From positions 237,614 through 301,613 of the forward strand of contig NZ_BCTW01000001.1 of NCBI RefSeq assembly GCF_001590965.1: DNA of 64,000 bases. Direction: 5' to 3'. Origin of the DNA: Novosphingobium lentum NBRC 107847 (GTDB taxonomy: Bacteria > Pseudomonadota > Alphaproteobacteria > Sphingomonadales > Sphingomonadaceae). Position numbers and translations under genes: made by a program. Positions 17,329-25,907 of the stretch are shown in pieces. The notes below the pieces were generated by a model. That model saw only the letters and a list, made by a program, of their open reading frames with translations. It was not told the origin of the DNA and searched no databases. Positions within the stretch are counted from its first letter, which is position 1. Each line of letters begins with the position of its first letter.

Positions 17329-17679
17329 TCAGATCGCGAAGCTCGACCCGCACCCGCACCCGGCGGACGCGTTGGGATTGGTCACTCGGAACGCCGCGCC
17401 GCCCAGCGATTCGACATATTCGACCACGCTGCCCGACACCAGATCGAGGCTGACCGAATCGACCAGCAGTCGCACGCCTTCGGTTTCGGCGACGGTGTCG
17501 TCGGCTTGCGGCAGTTCATCGAGCCCGAACTTGTACTGGAAGCCCGAACAGCCGCCGCCTTCGACCGACAGCCGCAGCACGGCGGGCTTGGCCTGCTTGG
17601 CGGCAATCGCCGCCACGCGCCGGGCGGCGCTGGGCGCCAGGGTTATCGCGGGCGCCAGGGTGGTTGCAGGATCGGTCAT
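17329..17679 (-). CDS. erpA: A-type iron-sulfur carrier, ErpA/IscA family
   Basis: A 116-residue HesB/IscA-type protein that carries and inserts [4Fe-4S] or [2Fe-2S] clusters into apo-proteins. The three ligand cysteines are Cys44 in GGGCSGFQY and Cys108 and Cys110 in GCGCGSSF. A 12-residue Ala/Pro-rich extension precedes the core. The ErpA name is favoured over IscA or SufA because no isc or suf genes are adjacent, but this cannot be settled by sequence alone. The window encodes several Fe-S clients, including class I fumarase and the redox hub at 60-62 kb. Confidence 0.85.
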   Translation of the reverse strand: MTDPATTLAPAITLAPSAARRVAAIAAKQAKPAVLRLSVEGGGCSGFQYKFGLDELPQADDTVAETEGVRLLVDSVSLDLVSGSVVEYVESLGGAAFRVTNPNASAGCGCGSSFAI

Positions 17680-17759
17680 CCCCTACAGATAGGAGCGATT
17701 GACCTTCCGCTCAAGCAGCGCGGCATCAACGACGCCGATTGCGCGCCTGAAATGGCGGA

Positions 17760-18191
17760 TTATGCCGACTGGATATAGCTGCGCATCGCCTCGGCTTCGG
17801 CCTCGACCCGGTCGATCCGGTACTTCACGAGGTCGCCGATCGAGATGAAGCCCTTCATCCGGCCGTTCTCCACCACCGGCAGGTGGCGGATGCGGCGGCG
17901 AGTCATCAGCGACAGCGCCTCCAGCACGGCCATGCCGGGTTCGATGGTGATCGCCGGGCTGGTCATCACGTCGCGCACTTTCATGCGCATCGCGTCGGCG
18001 CCGTGGGCGTGGACGCAATGCAGCACGTCGCGTTCGGAAAAGATGCCAGCCACGTCGTTATGGGCGTCGCGCACCGGGATCGCACCGATTCGCTTGGTGG
18101 CGAGCAATTCCACCGCATCGGCCACGCAGTCTTCGGCGTGGCAGCTCCAGATTTCGCCGACACGGCCTTCCATGATCCTTGCTATGGTCAT
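17760..18191 (-). CDS. Two-CBS-domain protein
   Basis: A 143-residue protein made of a tandem CBS pair (a Bateman module), residues about 5-60 and 72-128. The second repeat has the typical RHLPVVENGRMKGFISIGDLVKYRID ending. There is no attached enzyme or channel, so it belongs to the stand-alone class thought to sense adenine nucleotides or NAD. It has no signal peptide. It lies on the same strand as and 80 bp upstream of the A-type carrier gene; a functional link is not shown. Confidence 0.9.
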   Translation of the reverse strand: MTIARIMEGRVGEIWSCHAEDCVADAVELLATKRIGAIPVRDAHNDVAGIFSERDVLHCVHAHGADAMRMKVRDVMTSPAITIEPGMAVLEALSLMTRRRIRHLPVVENGRMKGFISIGDLVKYRIDRVEAEAEAMRSYIQSA

Positions 18192-18306
18192 CGCTTCCTC
18201 CTGTGTCTCGAAACAGTGTTCCCCTGTATTCCAATGCGATCATGACATGGATTGCCCGGCGGCGAAAGCGATTGCCAGCGTTCGCGGGCAGGCTCATTGA
18301 ACCGCC

Positions 18307-18609
18307 ATGGTCGGCCACTCTCCGCTCGATGATCCCGCCACGGCGGCTTACGCCTGGGCGCGCTATCGCCGGCTGATGAAGTGGATGACGCTGGTCACGC
18401 TGGTGACGGTGATGATCGTGGCACTGCTGATGTACCGCGTGGTCGGGTTCGTCTCGATCCACTTCTACATTGCCACCGTGCTGGGCATCGGCGCCGCGAT
18501 GCTGCTGACGGCGGCGCTGATGGGACTGGTGTTCCTGTCGAGCGGCACCGGTCACGACGAATCGATCGAAAACCCGCTGGAAGACGAACGCGAGGGGTTC
18601 GGGCCTTAG
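18307..18609 (+). CDS. Small two-helix membrane protein
   Basis: A 100-residue protein with two hydrophobic segments (about residues 24-46 and 53-76) and a charged, acidic C-terminal tail. I do not recognise a family. It is convergent with the [2Fe-2S] protein gene and separated from it by two hairpins. Confidence 0.7.
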   Translation: MVGHSPLDDPATAAYAWARYRRLMKWMTLVTLVTVMIVALLMYRVVGFVSIHFYIATVLGIGAAMLLTAALMGLVFLSSGTGHDESIENPLEDEREGFGP

Positions 18610-18614
18610 GGTTT

Positions 18615-18664
18615 TTCCAGCCCGACGGCTGGAAGCGCCGCCCTGTTTCAGCCACGCTGAAACA
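18615..18664. terminator. Two hairpins between convergent genes; probable bidirectional terminator region
   Basis: Hairpin one has arms TTCCAGCC/GGCTGGAA around CGAC (18615-18634). Hairpin two has arms TGTTTCAG/CTGAAACA around CCACG (18644-18664). The gap lies between convergent gene ends at 18609 and 18669. T-runs are short, so efficiency is uncertain. Confidence 0.45.
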
Positions 18665-18668
18665 AAAC

Positions 18669-19064
18669 CTAAAGCACCCGCTTCAGCCGGAATTCCTCCA
18701 CCGGAACGCCGCCGATGACATGTTCCTGGATGATCCGTTCAAGCACGGCGGGCGTGCACGAATGGTACCAGACGCCGTCGGGATAGACGACCGCGATCGG
18801 CCCGGCGAGGCACACGCGCAGGCAGCTGACCTTGTTGCGCAACACGCCAACCGAGCCACCCAGCTTCAGCTCACCCAGCCGCTTCTTGAGGAAGTTCCAC
18901 GATTCGTTGCCCACCTCGCGCGGAGCGCACTTGTCCTTTTCGGGATCGGCGCACAGCAGGATGTGGCGCTGCGTGGCAAAGCCGCCGAGCAATTCGAGCG
19001 CGCGCTCGGCTTCATCGACGGTGCCGGGCCCCTTGAACCAGCTCTCCCGGGCAATATCGTCCAC
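18669..19064 (-). CDS. Thioredoxin-like [2Fe-2S] ferredoxin domain protein
   Basis: A 131-residue protein of the thioredoxin-like ferredoxin family. The four likely cluster ligands are Cys38, Cys46, Cys81 and Cys85 ([11 protein letters not shown] and VSCLRVC). An extra Cys103 is not part of the usual set. It is a cytoplasmic electron carrier with unknown partner. The start lies 9 bp after the stop of the S9 peptidase gene, so the two are cotranscribed, although no functional link is obvious. Confidence 0.9.
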   Translation of the reverse strand: MDDIARESWFKGPGTVDEAERALELLGGFATQRHILLCADPEKDKCAPREVGNESWNFLKKRLGELKLGGSVGVLRNKVSCLRVCLAGPIAVVYPDGVWYHSCTPAVLERIIQEHVIGGVPVEEFRLKRVL

Positions 19065-19073
19065 GATCGCGCC

Positions 19074-21260
19074 CTATTTCCCGCCCGCAGGGGCAGGCTT
19101 GGTGCCACGCAGCCAGCGATCGAGCCAGGCGAACACCGTTGCGTGCCACTGCAGCGAGTTCTTGCCCTTCAGCACCCAGTGGTTCTCGTCGGGGAACACC
19201 AGCAGTTCGGACGGCACGCCCCGGCGCTGCGCGGCGGTGAACGCGGCGATGCCTTGGGTGTAGGGGATGCGGAAATCGTTCTCGCTGGTGATCACCAGCA
19301 TCGGCGTGCGCCATTTGGCCACCAGGTTGACCGGGTTCCACCTCTCGAACGCCTCGGGCGCTTCGTAATAGGGGTGGCCGCCATGCTCCCACTCGTCGAA
19401 CCACAGTTCCTCGGTTTCGTAGGCCATGGCGCGGGCATCGAACACGCCGTCGTGCTGGACGATGCACTTGAACTTGTCGGGCCACGCGCCCTCGATCCAG
19501 TTCATCATGTAGCCGCCGTACGATGCGCCCATCGCGCAGGCGTTGTCGGTATCGACCGCCGGGTCGGTCGCGGCAGCGGCGGCCAAGCCCTTCTGCAGGT
19601 CTTCGAGTGGCTTGCCGCCCCAGTCGTTGCTGATCGCGTCGGTAAAGGCCTGGCCGTATCCGGTCGAGCCGTGGAAATCGACCGAAACCACGGCATAGCC
19701 CTGGCTCGCGACCACGCGCGGGTTCCAGCGGTTCGACCAGCTGTCGTTGAACGATCCTTGCGGGCCGCCGTGGACATAAAGGATCGCGGGCAATTTGCCG
19801 GCACCCCCGGCGGGCTTGGTGATCTGGCCCCACACGGTGTCGCCGCCCGCGCCGGTGAAGCTGAACCGGCGGGTGGTCACGGGTGCAAGCCGCGCGATGG
19901 CGCTGGCGGAGATGTCGGTGAGGCGCGTGCCCGCCTTGCCAGGCGTGCCGACATACAGCTCGGCCGGCGCGTCGATCGTGTCGCGGGTGTAGACCAGCCG
20001 CCCGTCCTTCAGCGGCACCACATTGCCGATATGCCCTTCTCGGCCCGGCGACAGCACCAGCCGGGTGACTTTGCCGGTGGCGATGTCGATGCGGAACACC
20101 GGGGTGTCGAGCACATCCTCGGCAGTAACGATCAGGGCCTTGGCATCGCGCGTCCACGCCAGCGATGCGACCGACCGGTCCCAGCCTGTGGTCAATGCGC
20201 GCGTCTCGCCGGTGGCGAGGTTCCGCAGCTGTACCACCTGCCGGTCCGCCTCGAAGCCGGGGCGCGCCATCGCCGCCCACGCCAGCCACTTTCCGTCGGG
20301 CGAGGGTGCGGGCATGACGTCGGTCGCGGTGTTGGCAACGGTGATGTCGGTCGGGGAGGACCCGTCCGCCGGTGCCCACCACAAGTCGAGGTTGGTCGAG
20401 GTCGGCTCGTGCCGGTCGGACTGCCGCGCGGCATAGACCACCGCCTTGCTGTCCGCGCTCCACGCCACATCGTCGCCGCCGCCGAAAGGCTTGTTCGGGG
20501 CATCGCCGGTCAAACCGCCTGCCCTGGGATCGCCGTCGAGCGCATGGCCCGGCCCGCCAACCTTGCCGTCCGCGCCCAGATCGAACGCGAACACCCGGCT
20601 GTAGTTGCCCGGCGTTTCCCACGCGTCCCAATGGCGCACGAACCCGGTGCCGTCGCGATAGAGGCGACCGGTGCCGGGGCCGGGCAGGCTGGTGTTGCCG
20701 TCGGTCGCGCAGCCGCCGAACGTGGGGCAGTCGCGCGCGATATCGCCCCACAGCGCGATGCGCTTGCCATCGGGGGACAGCTTGAACCCGGCGACGTCGG
20801 TCTTGAACTCGGTGGCACGGAGCGGCGGTGTCGCCACGATGCCCGCAGCCGAAGGTGTCGCGCGGTAAAGCTGGGTGACCGCCGTCGCACCGGCGCCGGA
20901 GCCTGCGGGCAGGGCATCGGACAGGAACCACAGCGCGCCGTCGGGGCCGAACGCGGGATCGGTCGCCGACCCGTTCCACACCAGCTTCACCGGCGGACGG
21001 TTTGGCTGGGCGATGCTCTGCAGCCAGATCGCGGTGGTGCGCTTGTAGCTGACCGGATCGGTGGTGGTGACCGAATACGCCGCCAGCTGGCCGTCGGGCG
21101 AAACCGCGGTGCCGCCCAGTCGGCCAAGCGTGACCAGGTCCTGTGCGGTCATCGGGGTAAGCGTGGGTTGCGCGGCCGGCTTGGCGGTGGTGGTGGCAGC
21201 AAAGCCGGGGACGGTACAAAGCGCGGCGGCCAGCGCGGCGCGTTTCAGAATGTGCTTCAT
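19074..21260 (-). CDS. Exported S9-family serine peptidase (acylaminoacyl/dipeptidyl peptidase type)
   Basis: A 728-residue secreted peptidase. It has a signal peptide (about residues 1-25, ending GFAATTTA), a long beta-propeller domain (about 35-450), then a C-terminal alpha/beta hydrolase domain. Ser580 lies in GASYGGYMMNW, the nucleophile elbow of the prolyl-oligopeptidase family, with a downstream Asp (SENDFRIPY) and His (ENHWVL) completing the triad. The enzyme probably trims peptides in the periplasm. The exact specificity (S9B or S9C) cannot be read from the sequence. Confidence 0.9.
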   Translation of the reverse strand: MKHILKRAALAAALCTVPGFAATTTAKPAAQPTLTPMTAQDLVTLGRLGGTAVSPDGQLAAYSVTTTDPVSYKRTTAIWLQSIAQPNRPPVKLVWNGSATDPAFGPDGALWFLSDALPAGSGAGATAVTQLYRATPSAAGIVATPPLRATEFKTDVAGFKLSPDGKRIALWGDIARDCPTFGGCATDGNTSLPGPGTGRLYRDGTGFVRHWDAWETPGNYSRVFAFDLGADGKVGGPGHALDGDPRAGGLTGDAPNKPFGGGDDVAWSADSKAVVYAARQSDRHEPTSTNLDLWWAPADGSSPTDITVANTATDVMPAPSPDGKWLAWAAMARPGFEADRQVVQLRNLATGETRALTTGWDRSVASLAWTRDAKALIVTAEDVLDTPVFRIDIATGKVTRLVLSPGREGHIGNVVPLKDGRLVYTRDTIDAPAELYVGTPGKAGTRLTDISASAIARLAPVTTRRFSFTGAGGDTVWGQITKPAGGAGKLPAILYVHGGPQGSFNDSWSNRWNPRVVASQGYAVVSVDFHGSTGYGQAFTDAISNDWGGKPLEDLQKGLAAAAATDPAVDTDNACAMGASYGGYMMNWIEGAWPDKFKCIVQHDGVFDARAMAYETEELWFDEWEHGGHPYYEAPEAFERWNPVNLVAKWRTPMLVITSENDFRIPYTQGIAAFTAAQRRGVPSELLVFPDENHWVLKGKNSLQWHATVFAWLDRWLRGTKPAPAGGK

Positions 21261-21338
21261 CGTGCCGGGGTTAACGGCTCACCGAACGAAGGCAACGGGA
21301 ATTGCGCGGGCCTGCTCTGCGAGGCCCCGAACCGAGGA

Positions 21339-21851
21339 TCAGCCCTTCTTGCCGGCGATCCGGGCAATCTCCGCCGCGACCATCTTCTCGACCATCGCGG
21401 GCAGGTTGTTCTCGAGCCATTCGGCAAGCATCGGGCGCATCAGTTCGCGCGCCAGCCCTTCGAGCGAGGTTTCGCCCGAGCGGACGATCTGCGGGCTTGC
21501 GCCGGGTTCCGCGAGCATGGCCAGCGCGGTCAGCGAATCGCGCATCGAAGCGGCGGCCGCTTCGGGCAGGAGGCCAGCTTCTTCCGCTGCGGCATCGTCA
21601 TCCCCCTCATGGCCCGCACTTGCGTGCCCGGACTGTCCATAGACCGCCTCATCGTCGGCAGCTTCCGCTTCGGTCAGCTCCAGTACTTCATGCGTGCGTG
21701 CGCGCGGCTCGTGCGTGGCGTGGTGCGCGGTAATCAGGCCTTCTTCGCGGCGCGTGCGCAGTTGCGCGGCTTCCGAGCGATTGTCGCGCGCGATCACTTT
21801 CTTGATCGATTCGAGGATTTCCTCGACCGAAGGTTCCCCCATCTGGCGCAT
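21339..21851 (-). CDS. popZ: PopZ-type polar organising protein (DUF2497)
   Basis: A 170-residue acidic protein with the two conserved ends of PopZ/DUF2497: an N-terminal EPSVEEILESIKKVIARD helix and a C-terminal block LRPMLAEWLENNLPAMVEKMV-like (here LMRPMLAEWLENNLPAMVEK). These flank a low-complexity Glu/Ala-rich middle. PopZ forms a polar matrix that tethers ParB–parS and recruits cell-cycle proteins in Caulobacter. I prefer the ATG at 21851 because a GGGGGAAAG Shine-Dalgarno precedes it; another in-frame ATG at 21890 is possible. It lies downstream of tolC on the same strand, about 14 kb from parAB. Confidence 0.87.
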   Translation of the reverse strand: MRQMGEPSVEEILESIKKVIARDNRSEAAQLRTRREEGLITAHHATHEPRARTHEVLELTEAEAADDEAVYGQSGHASAGHEGDDDAAAEEAGLLPEAAAASMRDSLTALAMLAEPGASPQIVRSGETSLEGLARELMRPMLAEWLENNLPAMVEKMVAAEIARIAGKKG

Positions 21852-21908
21852 TGACGTCACTTTCCCCCGGATGTTGCCCTGTTCGCGCATGTGCCCGACC
21901 GACTCCGC

Positions 21909-23396
21909 TCAGGGTGCCGGCTGGGCTGGGATAGTCGCATTCTGCGCGGGCGTGTCAACGGTGCGGGTCGACCGGGCGACCGGATCGGGATCGCGCTCCC
22001 AGTCCCAGATCTTGTTCTTCACGCGATCGTAGTTGGCCTGCGGATCGTACAGGGTGCCGCCGTCGAGGCCGAGGTCGCGCGCTTCGGCCTTGCCCATCGC
22101 CGACAGCAGATTGAACCCGGCGACATAGGCGTTGCGCCGCGCCGCCACGAGCTGGACTTGCGCACGCAGCAGTTCCTGCTCGGCATCGAGGATGTTGAGG
22201 ATGGTGCGGTTGCCCACGGTGTTTTCCGCGCGCACGCCTTCCAGGCTCAACGATGCCGCATCGACCGCCGTCTGGTTCAGCGCGATGATGTCGTTGGCCG
22301 ATCGCCACGCCGAAAAGGCAGAGCGCACCGTGGCGATGACCTGGCGTTCGGCGCCGATTTCCTGCTCCATCGCGGCGTTTTCGCGTGCCTGCGCCTGGCG
22401 TTGCTGCGCTGCGGGCAGGCCGCCCTGGAAGATCGGGATGGTGGCGCGCACGCCGAGCTGCGCGGTGACGTCGTGTTGCGTGAACGTCCCGGCCGGCACC
22501 GATGAGCCACCCAGCGTGCCGAAATAGTTGGTGTAGTCGGGCCCGGTGAACACGCTGACCTTGGGCAGGCGCCCGGCGCCCGCGACATCGGTGTCGTAAC
22601 CCGCCGCCTTGGTCCGCTGGCGCGCGGCGATCAGGTCGGGGTTGTTGTCGAGCGCGACCTGCACCGCTTCGTCGGGCGAGGCGGGAAGCGCCTGCAGCGG
22701 TGGCGGCGGCTGGAGATCGACCGGCGCCTTGCCCACGATCTGGATGTACAGCTCGCGGCTGGCGACGAGGTTGGATTCGGCGGTGCGCAAATCGCCGCGC
22801 GCCAATGCCAGGCGCGAGTTCGACTGTGCCACGTCGGTGCGGGTCACGTCGCCGATCTCGAAGCGATCGCCGGTCGCCTTGAGGTTGACCTGCAACACAT
22901 CGACGTTGTTGCGGTTGAGCCCGACGATTGCCTGGTCGCGGATCACATCCATGTAGGCCGATACGGTCTGGCTGAAGATCTGGCTTTCGGTTCCGCGCAA
23001 GTCGGCCTGACCCGCTTCGACCCGCACTTTGGCGGCGCGGACCGAATTCTTGACCGAACCGCCCGAGAAGATCGGTACACCCAGATTGGCCTGCGCATCC
23101 AGCACGCGGTCGGGCGAGGTGAAGCTGTTCGCGCTCTTCTTGAGGAATTCGGTGTACGTCACCGTGCCGCTCAATGACGGCAGGCCCGGCGCTCGCGCGA
23201 TCGGCACGCCTTCATCGACCGCGCGCTGGTTGGCGCGCGCGGCATCGAGCGTCGGGTTGGTGTCATAAGCGCTGGCCAGCGCGCCGCGCAGATCGTCGGC
23301 CCATGCCACCGGCGCGAAGGCGGGGGCGATCAGGGCGGGGACGGTGCACGCCAGCAGGGCTGCGCGGAAGACGGCGCGATCGGCGTGAGGCGACAT
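21909..23396 (-). CDS. tolC: TolC-family outer-membrane channel
   Basis: A 495-residue outer-membrane efflux protein with a signal peptide ending near VAWA. It has two homologous halves of helical hairpins with short strands (YTEFLKKSANSFTSP and FTGPDYTNYFGTL regions). The sequence NTVGNRTILNILDAEQELLRAQVQLVAARRN is the typical second-half helix of TolC. It serves as the exit duct for RND or ABC exporters and type I secretion; no pump is adjacent. The ATG at 23396 gives a clean signal peptide. The pcm-like gene ends 5 bp upstream on the same strand, an arrangement common in alphaproteobacteria. Confidence 0.93.
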   Translation of the reverse strand: MSPHADRAVFRAALLACTVPALIAPAFAPVAWADDLRGALASAYDTNPTLDAARANQRAVDEGVPIARAPGLPSLSGTVTYTEFLKKSANSFTSPDRVLDAQANLGVPIFSGGSVKNSVRAAKVRVEAGQADLRGTESQIFSQTVSAYMDVIRDQAIVGLNRNNVDVLQVNLKATGDRFEIGDVTRTDVAQSNSRLALARGDLRTAESNLVASRELYIQIVGKAPVDLQPPPPLQALPASPDEAVQVALDNNPDLIAARQRTKAAGYDTDVAGAGRLPKVSVFTGPDYTNYFGTLGGSSVPAGTFTQHDVTAQLGVRATIPIFQGGLPAAQQRQAQARENAAMEQEIGAERQVIATVRSAFSAWRSANDIIALNQTAVDAASLSLEGVRAENTVGNRTILNILDAEQELLRAQVQLVAARRNAYVAGFNLLSAMGKAEARDLGLDGGTLYDPQANYDRVKNKIWDWERDPDPVARSTRTVDTPAQNATIPAQPAP

Positions 23397-23401
23397 CGTA
23401 A

Positions 23402-24061
23402 TCAGAAACTCCACGCCTTGGGCGCCGCAAATTCGGCCAGCGGTGCAAAATCGGCTTCGGCCAGCACGGTCAGCACGACGTTGCCGTCCACCTTGCGCCC
23501 CGTTGCCAGCCGCGTCACGCCGCGTTCAACCAGACCGGTCACCAGACGCCCGCCTTCGGCCAGCTGCGCGGCGAGCGCCGGCGGGACGTTGTCGATCGCA
23601 CCGTCGATCAGGATCAGCGTATAAGGTGCGCCTGCCGCATTGCCCTCGGCCAGCGGGCCGATCTGCCAGTGCCCGGCGCGCGGCGGAAGGCCCTGCGCCA
23701 GCGCGGGATCCGATTCGACCACGGTCAGCTTGCCGACCAGCGGCGCGACCACGGCGGCGAGATAGCCGCTGCCGCCGCCGACGATCAGCACGCTGTCGGT
23801 CACGACCGGCGCGGCCTCGATCAGCATCTTGCCGTGGGTCAGCGCCGGCGCCAGCACGCGGCCATTGCCCAGCGGCACCGAGCGATCGGCATAAGCGACA
23901 CCGTGCCGCGCTTCGGGGACGAAATCCTCGCGCGCGACGCTTGCGAACGCCGCCAGAACGGCGGGGTCGTTCACGCCGCTGACGCGCAGCTGGCTGTCGA
24001 TCATCGCGCGCCGGGCGGCGGCCGGTTGGGCCTGCGTCGGCTGCTGTTCCACCACCGTCAT
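23402..24061 (-). CDS. Protein-L-isoaspartate O-methyltransferase family protein
   Basis: A 219-residue SAM methyltransferase of the PCMT family. The SAM-binding motif VLIVGGGSGYLAAVVA is at about residues 91-106 and a family N-terminus (MIDSQLRVSGVNDPAVLAAF) precedes it. The true PCMT substrate-binding TISQPY motif is replaced by a VLAPALTHG segment, as in the tolC-linked subgroup. Repair of isoaspartate is therefore not assured. The ATG at 24061 follows a GAGG Shine-Dalgarno. It heads the pcm–tolC–popZ run and diverges from fumarase. Confidence 0.8.
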   Translation of the reverse strand: MTVVEQQPTQAQPAAARRAMIDSQLRVSGVNDPAVLAAFASVAREDFVPEARHGVAYADRSVPLGNGRVLAPALTHGKMLIEAAPVVTDSVLIVGGGSGYLAAVVAPLVGKLTVVESDPALAQGLPPRAGHWQIGPLAEGNAAGAPYTLILIDGAIDNVPPALAAQLAEGGRLVTGLVERGVTRLATGRKVDGNVVLTVLAEADFAPLAEFAAPKAWSF

Positions 24062-24255
24062 TGAAACCTCATGGTCCGGCTGTATTGCATCGATAACACA
24101 CCGGTGCAACCGCTTTGCGAGGGGGTGCCCGAACCGGAATGTCCGCCGCCTGTAGAATATCGCCGGTTGTGCGCCAAGCGCTTTGCGTCGACGCCCTGCG
24201 CGCGTAAAGAACTGTGGTTTTTAGATCATACTGCAAGCTAGGGGATTCGGCGATC

Positions 24256-25782
24256 ATGGGCGAAATGGTGACCATCCGCGAAGAAGACCTGATCGACAGC
24301 GTGGCCGATGCGCTGCAATATATCAGCTACTTCCACCCGATGGACTATATCCGCGCGCTGGGCGTGGCTTATGAGGCGGAACAGGGCCCGGCGGCCAAGG
24401 ACGCCATCGCCCAGATCCTCACCAACAGCCGGATGTGCGCTGAAGGCCACCGCCCGATCTGCCAGGACACCGGCATCGTCAACGTGTTCATCAAGTGGGG
24501 CCAGGACTGCCGGCTGGAATCGGACAAGAGCCTGCAGGACGTGGTCGATGAAGGCGTGCGCCGCGCCTACCTCAACCCGGAAAACAAGCTGCGCGCCTCG
24601 ATCCTGGCCGACCCGGCCTTCACCCGCCGCAACACGCGCGACAATACGCCGTGCGTGCTGTCGGTGGAAATGGTGCCCGGCCACCACGTCCACGTCGATG
24701 TCGCGGCCAAGGGTGGCGGCAGCGAGAACAAGTCCAAGTTCAAGATGATGAACCCCAGCGATTCGATCGTGGACTGGGTGCTGGAAATGCTGCCGCAGAT
24801 GGGCGCCGGCTGGTGCCCGCCGGGGATGCTCGGCATCGGCATCGGCGGCACCGCCGAACACTGCGTGAAGCTGGCCAAGCAGAGCCTGATGGACCCGATC
24901 GACATGGCCCAGCTGAAGCAGCGCGGGCCGCAGACCGACATCGAGAAGCTGCGCGTCGAGATTTACGACAAGGTCAACGCGCTGGGCATCGGCGCGCAAG
25001 GGCTGGGTGGACTGTCCACCATCCTCGACGTCAAGATCTACGACTGGCCGTGCCACGCCGCGGGCAAGCCGGTGGCGATGATCCCCAACTGCGCCGCCAC
25101 CCGCCATGCGCACTTCACGCTCGACGGATCGGGCCCGAGCTATCTCGAGCAGCCCAACCTCGATGATTGGCCCAAAGTCGAATGGGCGCCTGACAAGGCC
25201 GCCAAGAAGGTCGATCTCGATCACCTGACGCCTGAACAGGTGCAAAGCTGGAAGCACGGCGACCGCCTGCTGCTCAACGGCAAGATGCTCACCGGGCGCG
25301 ATGCCGCGCACAAGCGCATCCAGGACATGCTGGCCAAAGGCGAGCAGTTGCCGGTCGAATTCCGCGGCCGCGCGATTTACTATGTCGGCCCGGTCGATCC
25401 GGTGGTGGGCGAAGTCGTCGGCCCGGCGGGACCGACCACCGCCACGCGGATGGACAAGTTCACCGACATGATGCTCGAACTCGGCCTGCTGGCGATGATC
25501 GGCAAGGCCGAGCGCGGGCAGGGCGCAGTCAAGGAAATCGCCAAACACAAGGTCGCGTACCTGATGGCGGTGGGCGGCGCGGCCTACCTGGTCGCGCGCG
25601 CGATCAAGGAAGCCACGGTCGTCGGGTTCGAGGATCTGGGGATGGAGGCGATCTACGAATTCACCGTGCAGGACATGCCGGTGACCGTCGCGGTCGATTC
25701 ACAAGGCAACAACGTCCACGAACTCGCCCCGCTGATCTGGAAGGAACGGATCGCCAAGGAAGGGCTGCTGCAGGGGGCGTGA
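24256..25782 (+). CDS. fumA: Class I (iron-sulfur) fumarate hydratase
   Basis: A 508-residue TCA-cycle enzyme converting fumarate to malate with an oxygen-sensitive [4Fe-4S] cluster. Probable ligand cysteines lie in RPICQDTGIVNVF, GIGGTAEHC and IPNCAATRHAHF. The C-terminal beta domain carries YYVGPVDPVVGEVVGPAGPTTATRMD. Length fits the single-chain FumA/FumB type. Two close ATGs are possible (24256 and 24265); I use the first, with GGGGA upstream. It diverges from the pcm-like gene across a 194-bp gap that must hold both promoters. Confidence 0.93.
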   Translation: MGEMVTIREEDLIDSVADALQYISYFHPMDYIRALGVAYEAEQGPAAKDAIAQILTNSRMCAEGHRPICQDTGIVNVFIKWGQDCRLESDKSLQDVVDEGVRRAYLNPENKLRASILADPAFTRRNTRDNTPCVLSVEMVPGHHVHVDVAAKGGGSENKSKFKMMNPSDSIVDWVLEMLPQMGAGWCPPGMLGIGIGGTAEHCVKLAKQSLMDPIDMAQLKQRGPQTDIEKLRVEIYDKVNALGIGAQGLGGLSTILDVKIYDWPCHAAGKPVAMIPNCAATRHAHFTLDGSGPSYLEQPNLDDWPKVEWAPDKAAKKVDLDHLTPEQVQSWKHGDRLLLNGKMLTGRDAAHKRIQDMLAKGEQLPVEFRGRAIYYVGPVDPVVGEVVGPAGPTTATRMDKFTDMMLELGLLAMIGKAERGQGAVKEIAKHKVAYLMAVGGAAYLVARAIKEATVVGFEDLGMEAIYEFTVQDMPVTVAVDSQGNNVHELAPLIWKERIAKEGLLQGA

Positions 25783-25907
25783 GGCCGGGCTTCGCACCGT
25801 GGTGGCGCGTGCGCTCGCCTTCCATTGGCCTGATCCATCGACCAACCGCCGACTCCGCTCGACCGGGCGGGTGGCGCGCAGGCGGTGTGCGGGTCTAGGA
25901 TGGCCGG

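Noticed and set aside
18381..21854. A plus-strand open frame of over 1,100 codons
   Set aside because: It runs antisense to the S9 peptidase, the [2Fe-2S] protein and popZ, all of which have clear motifs. Its translation is low-complexity Arg/Gly/His-rich, as expected of a GC-rich shadow frame.
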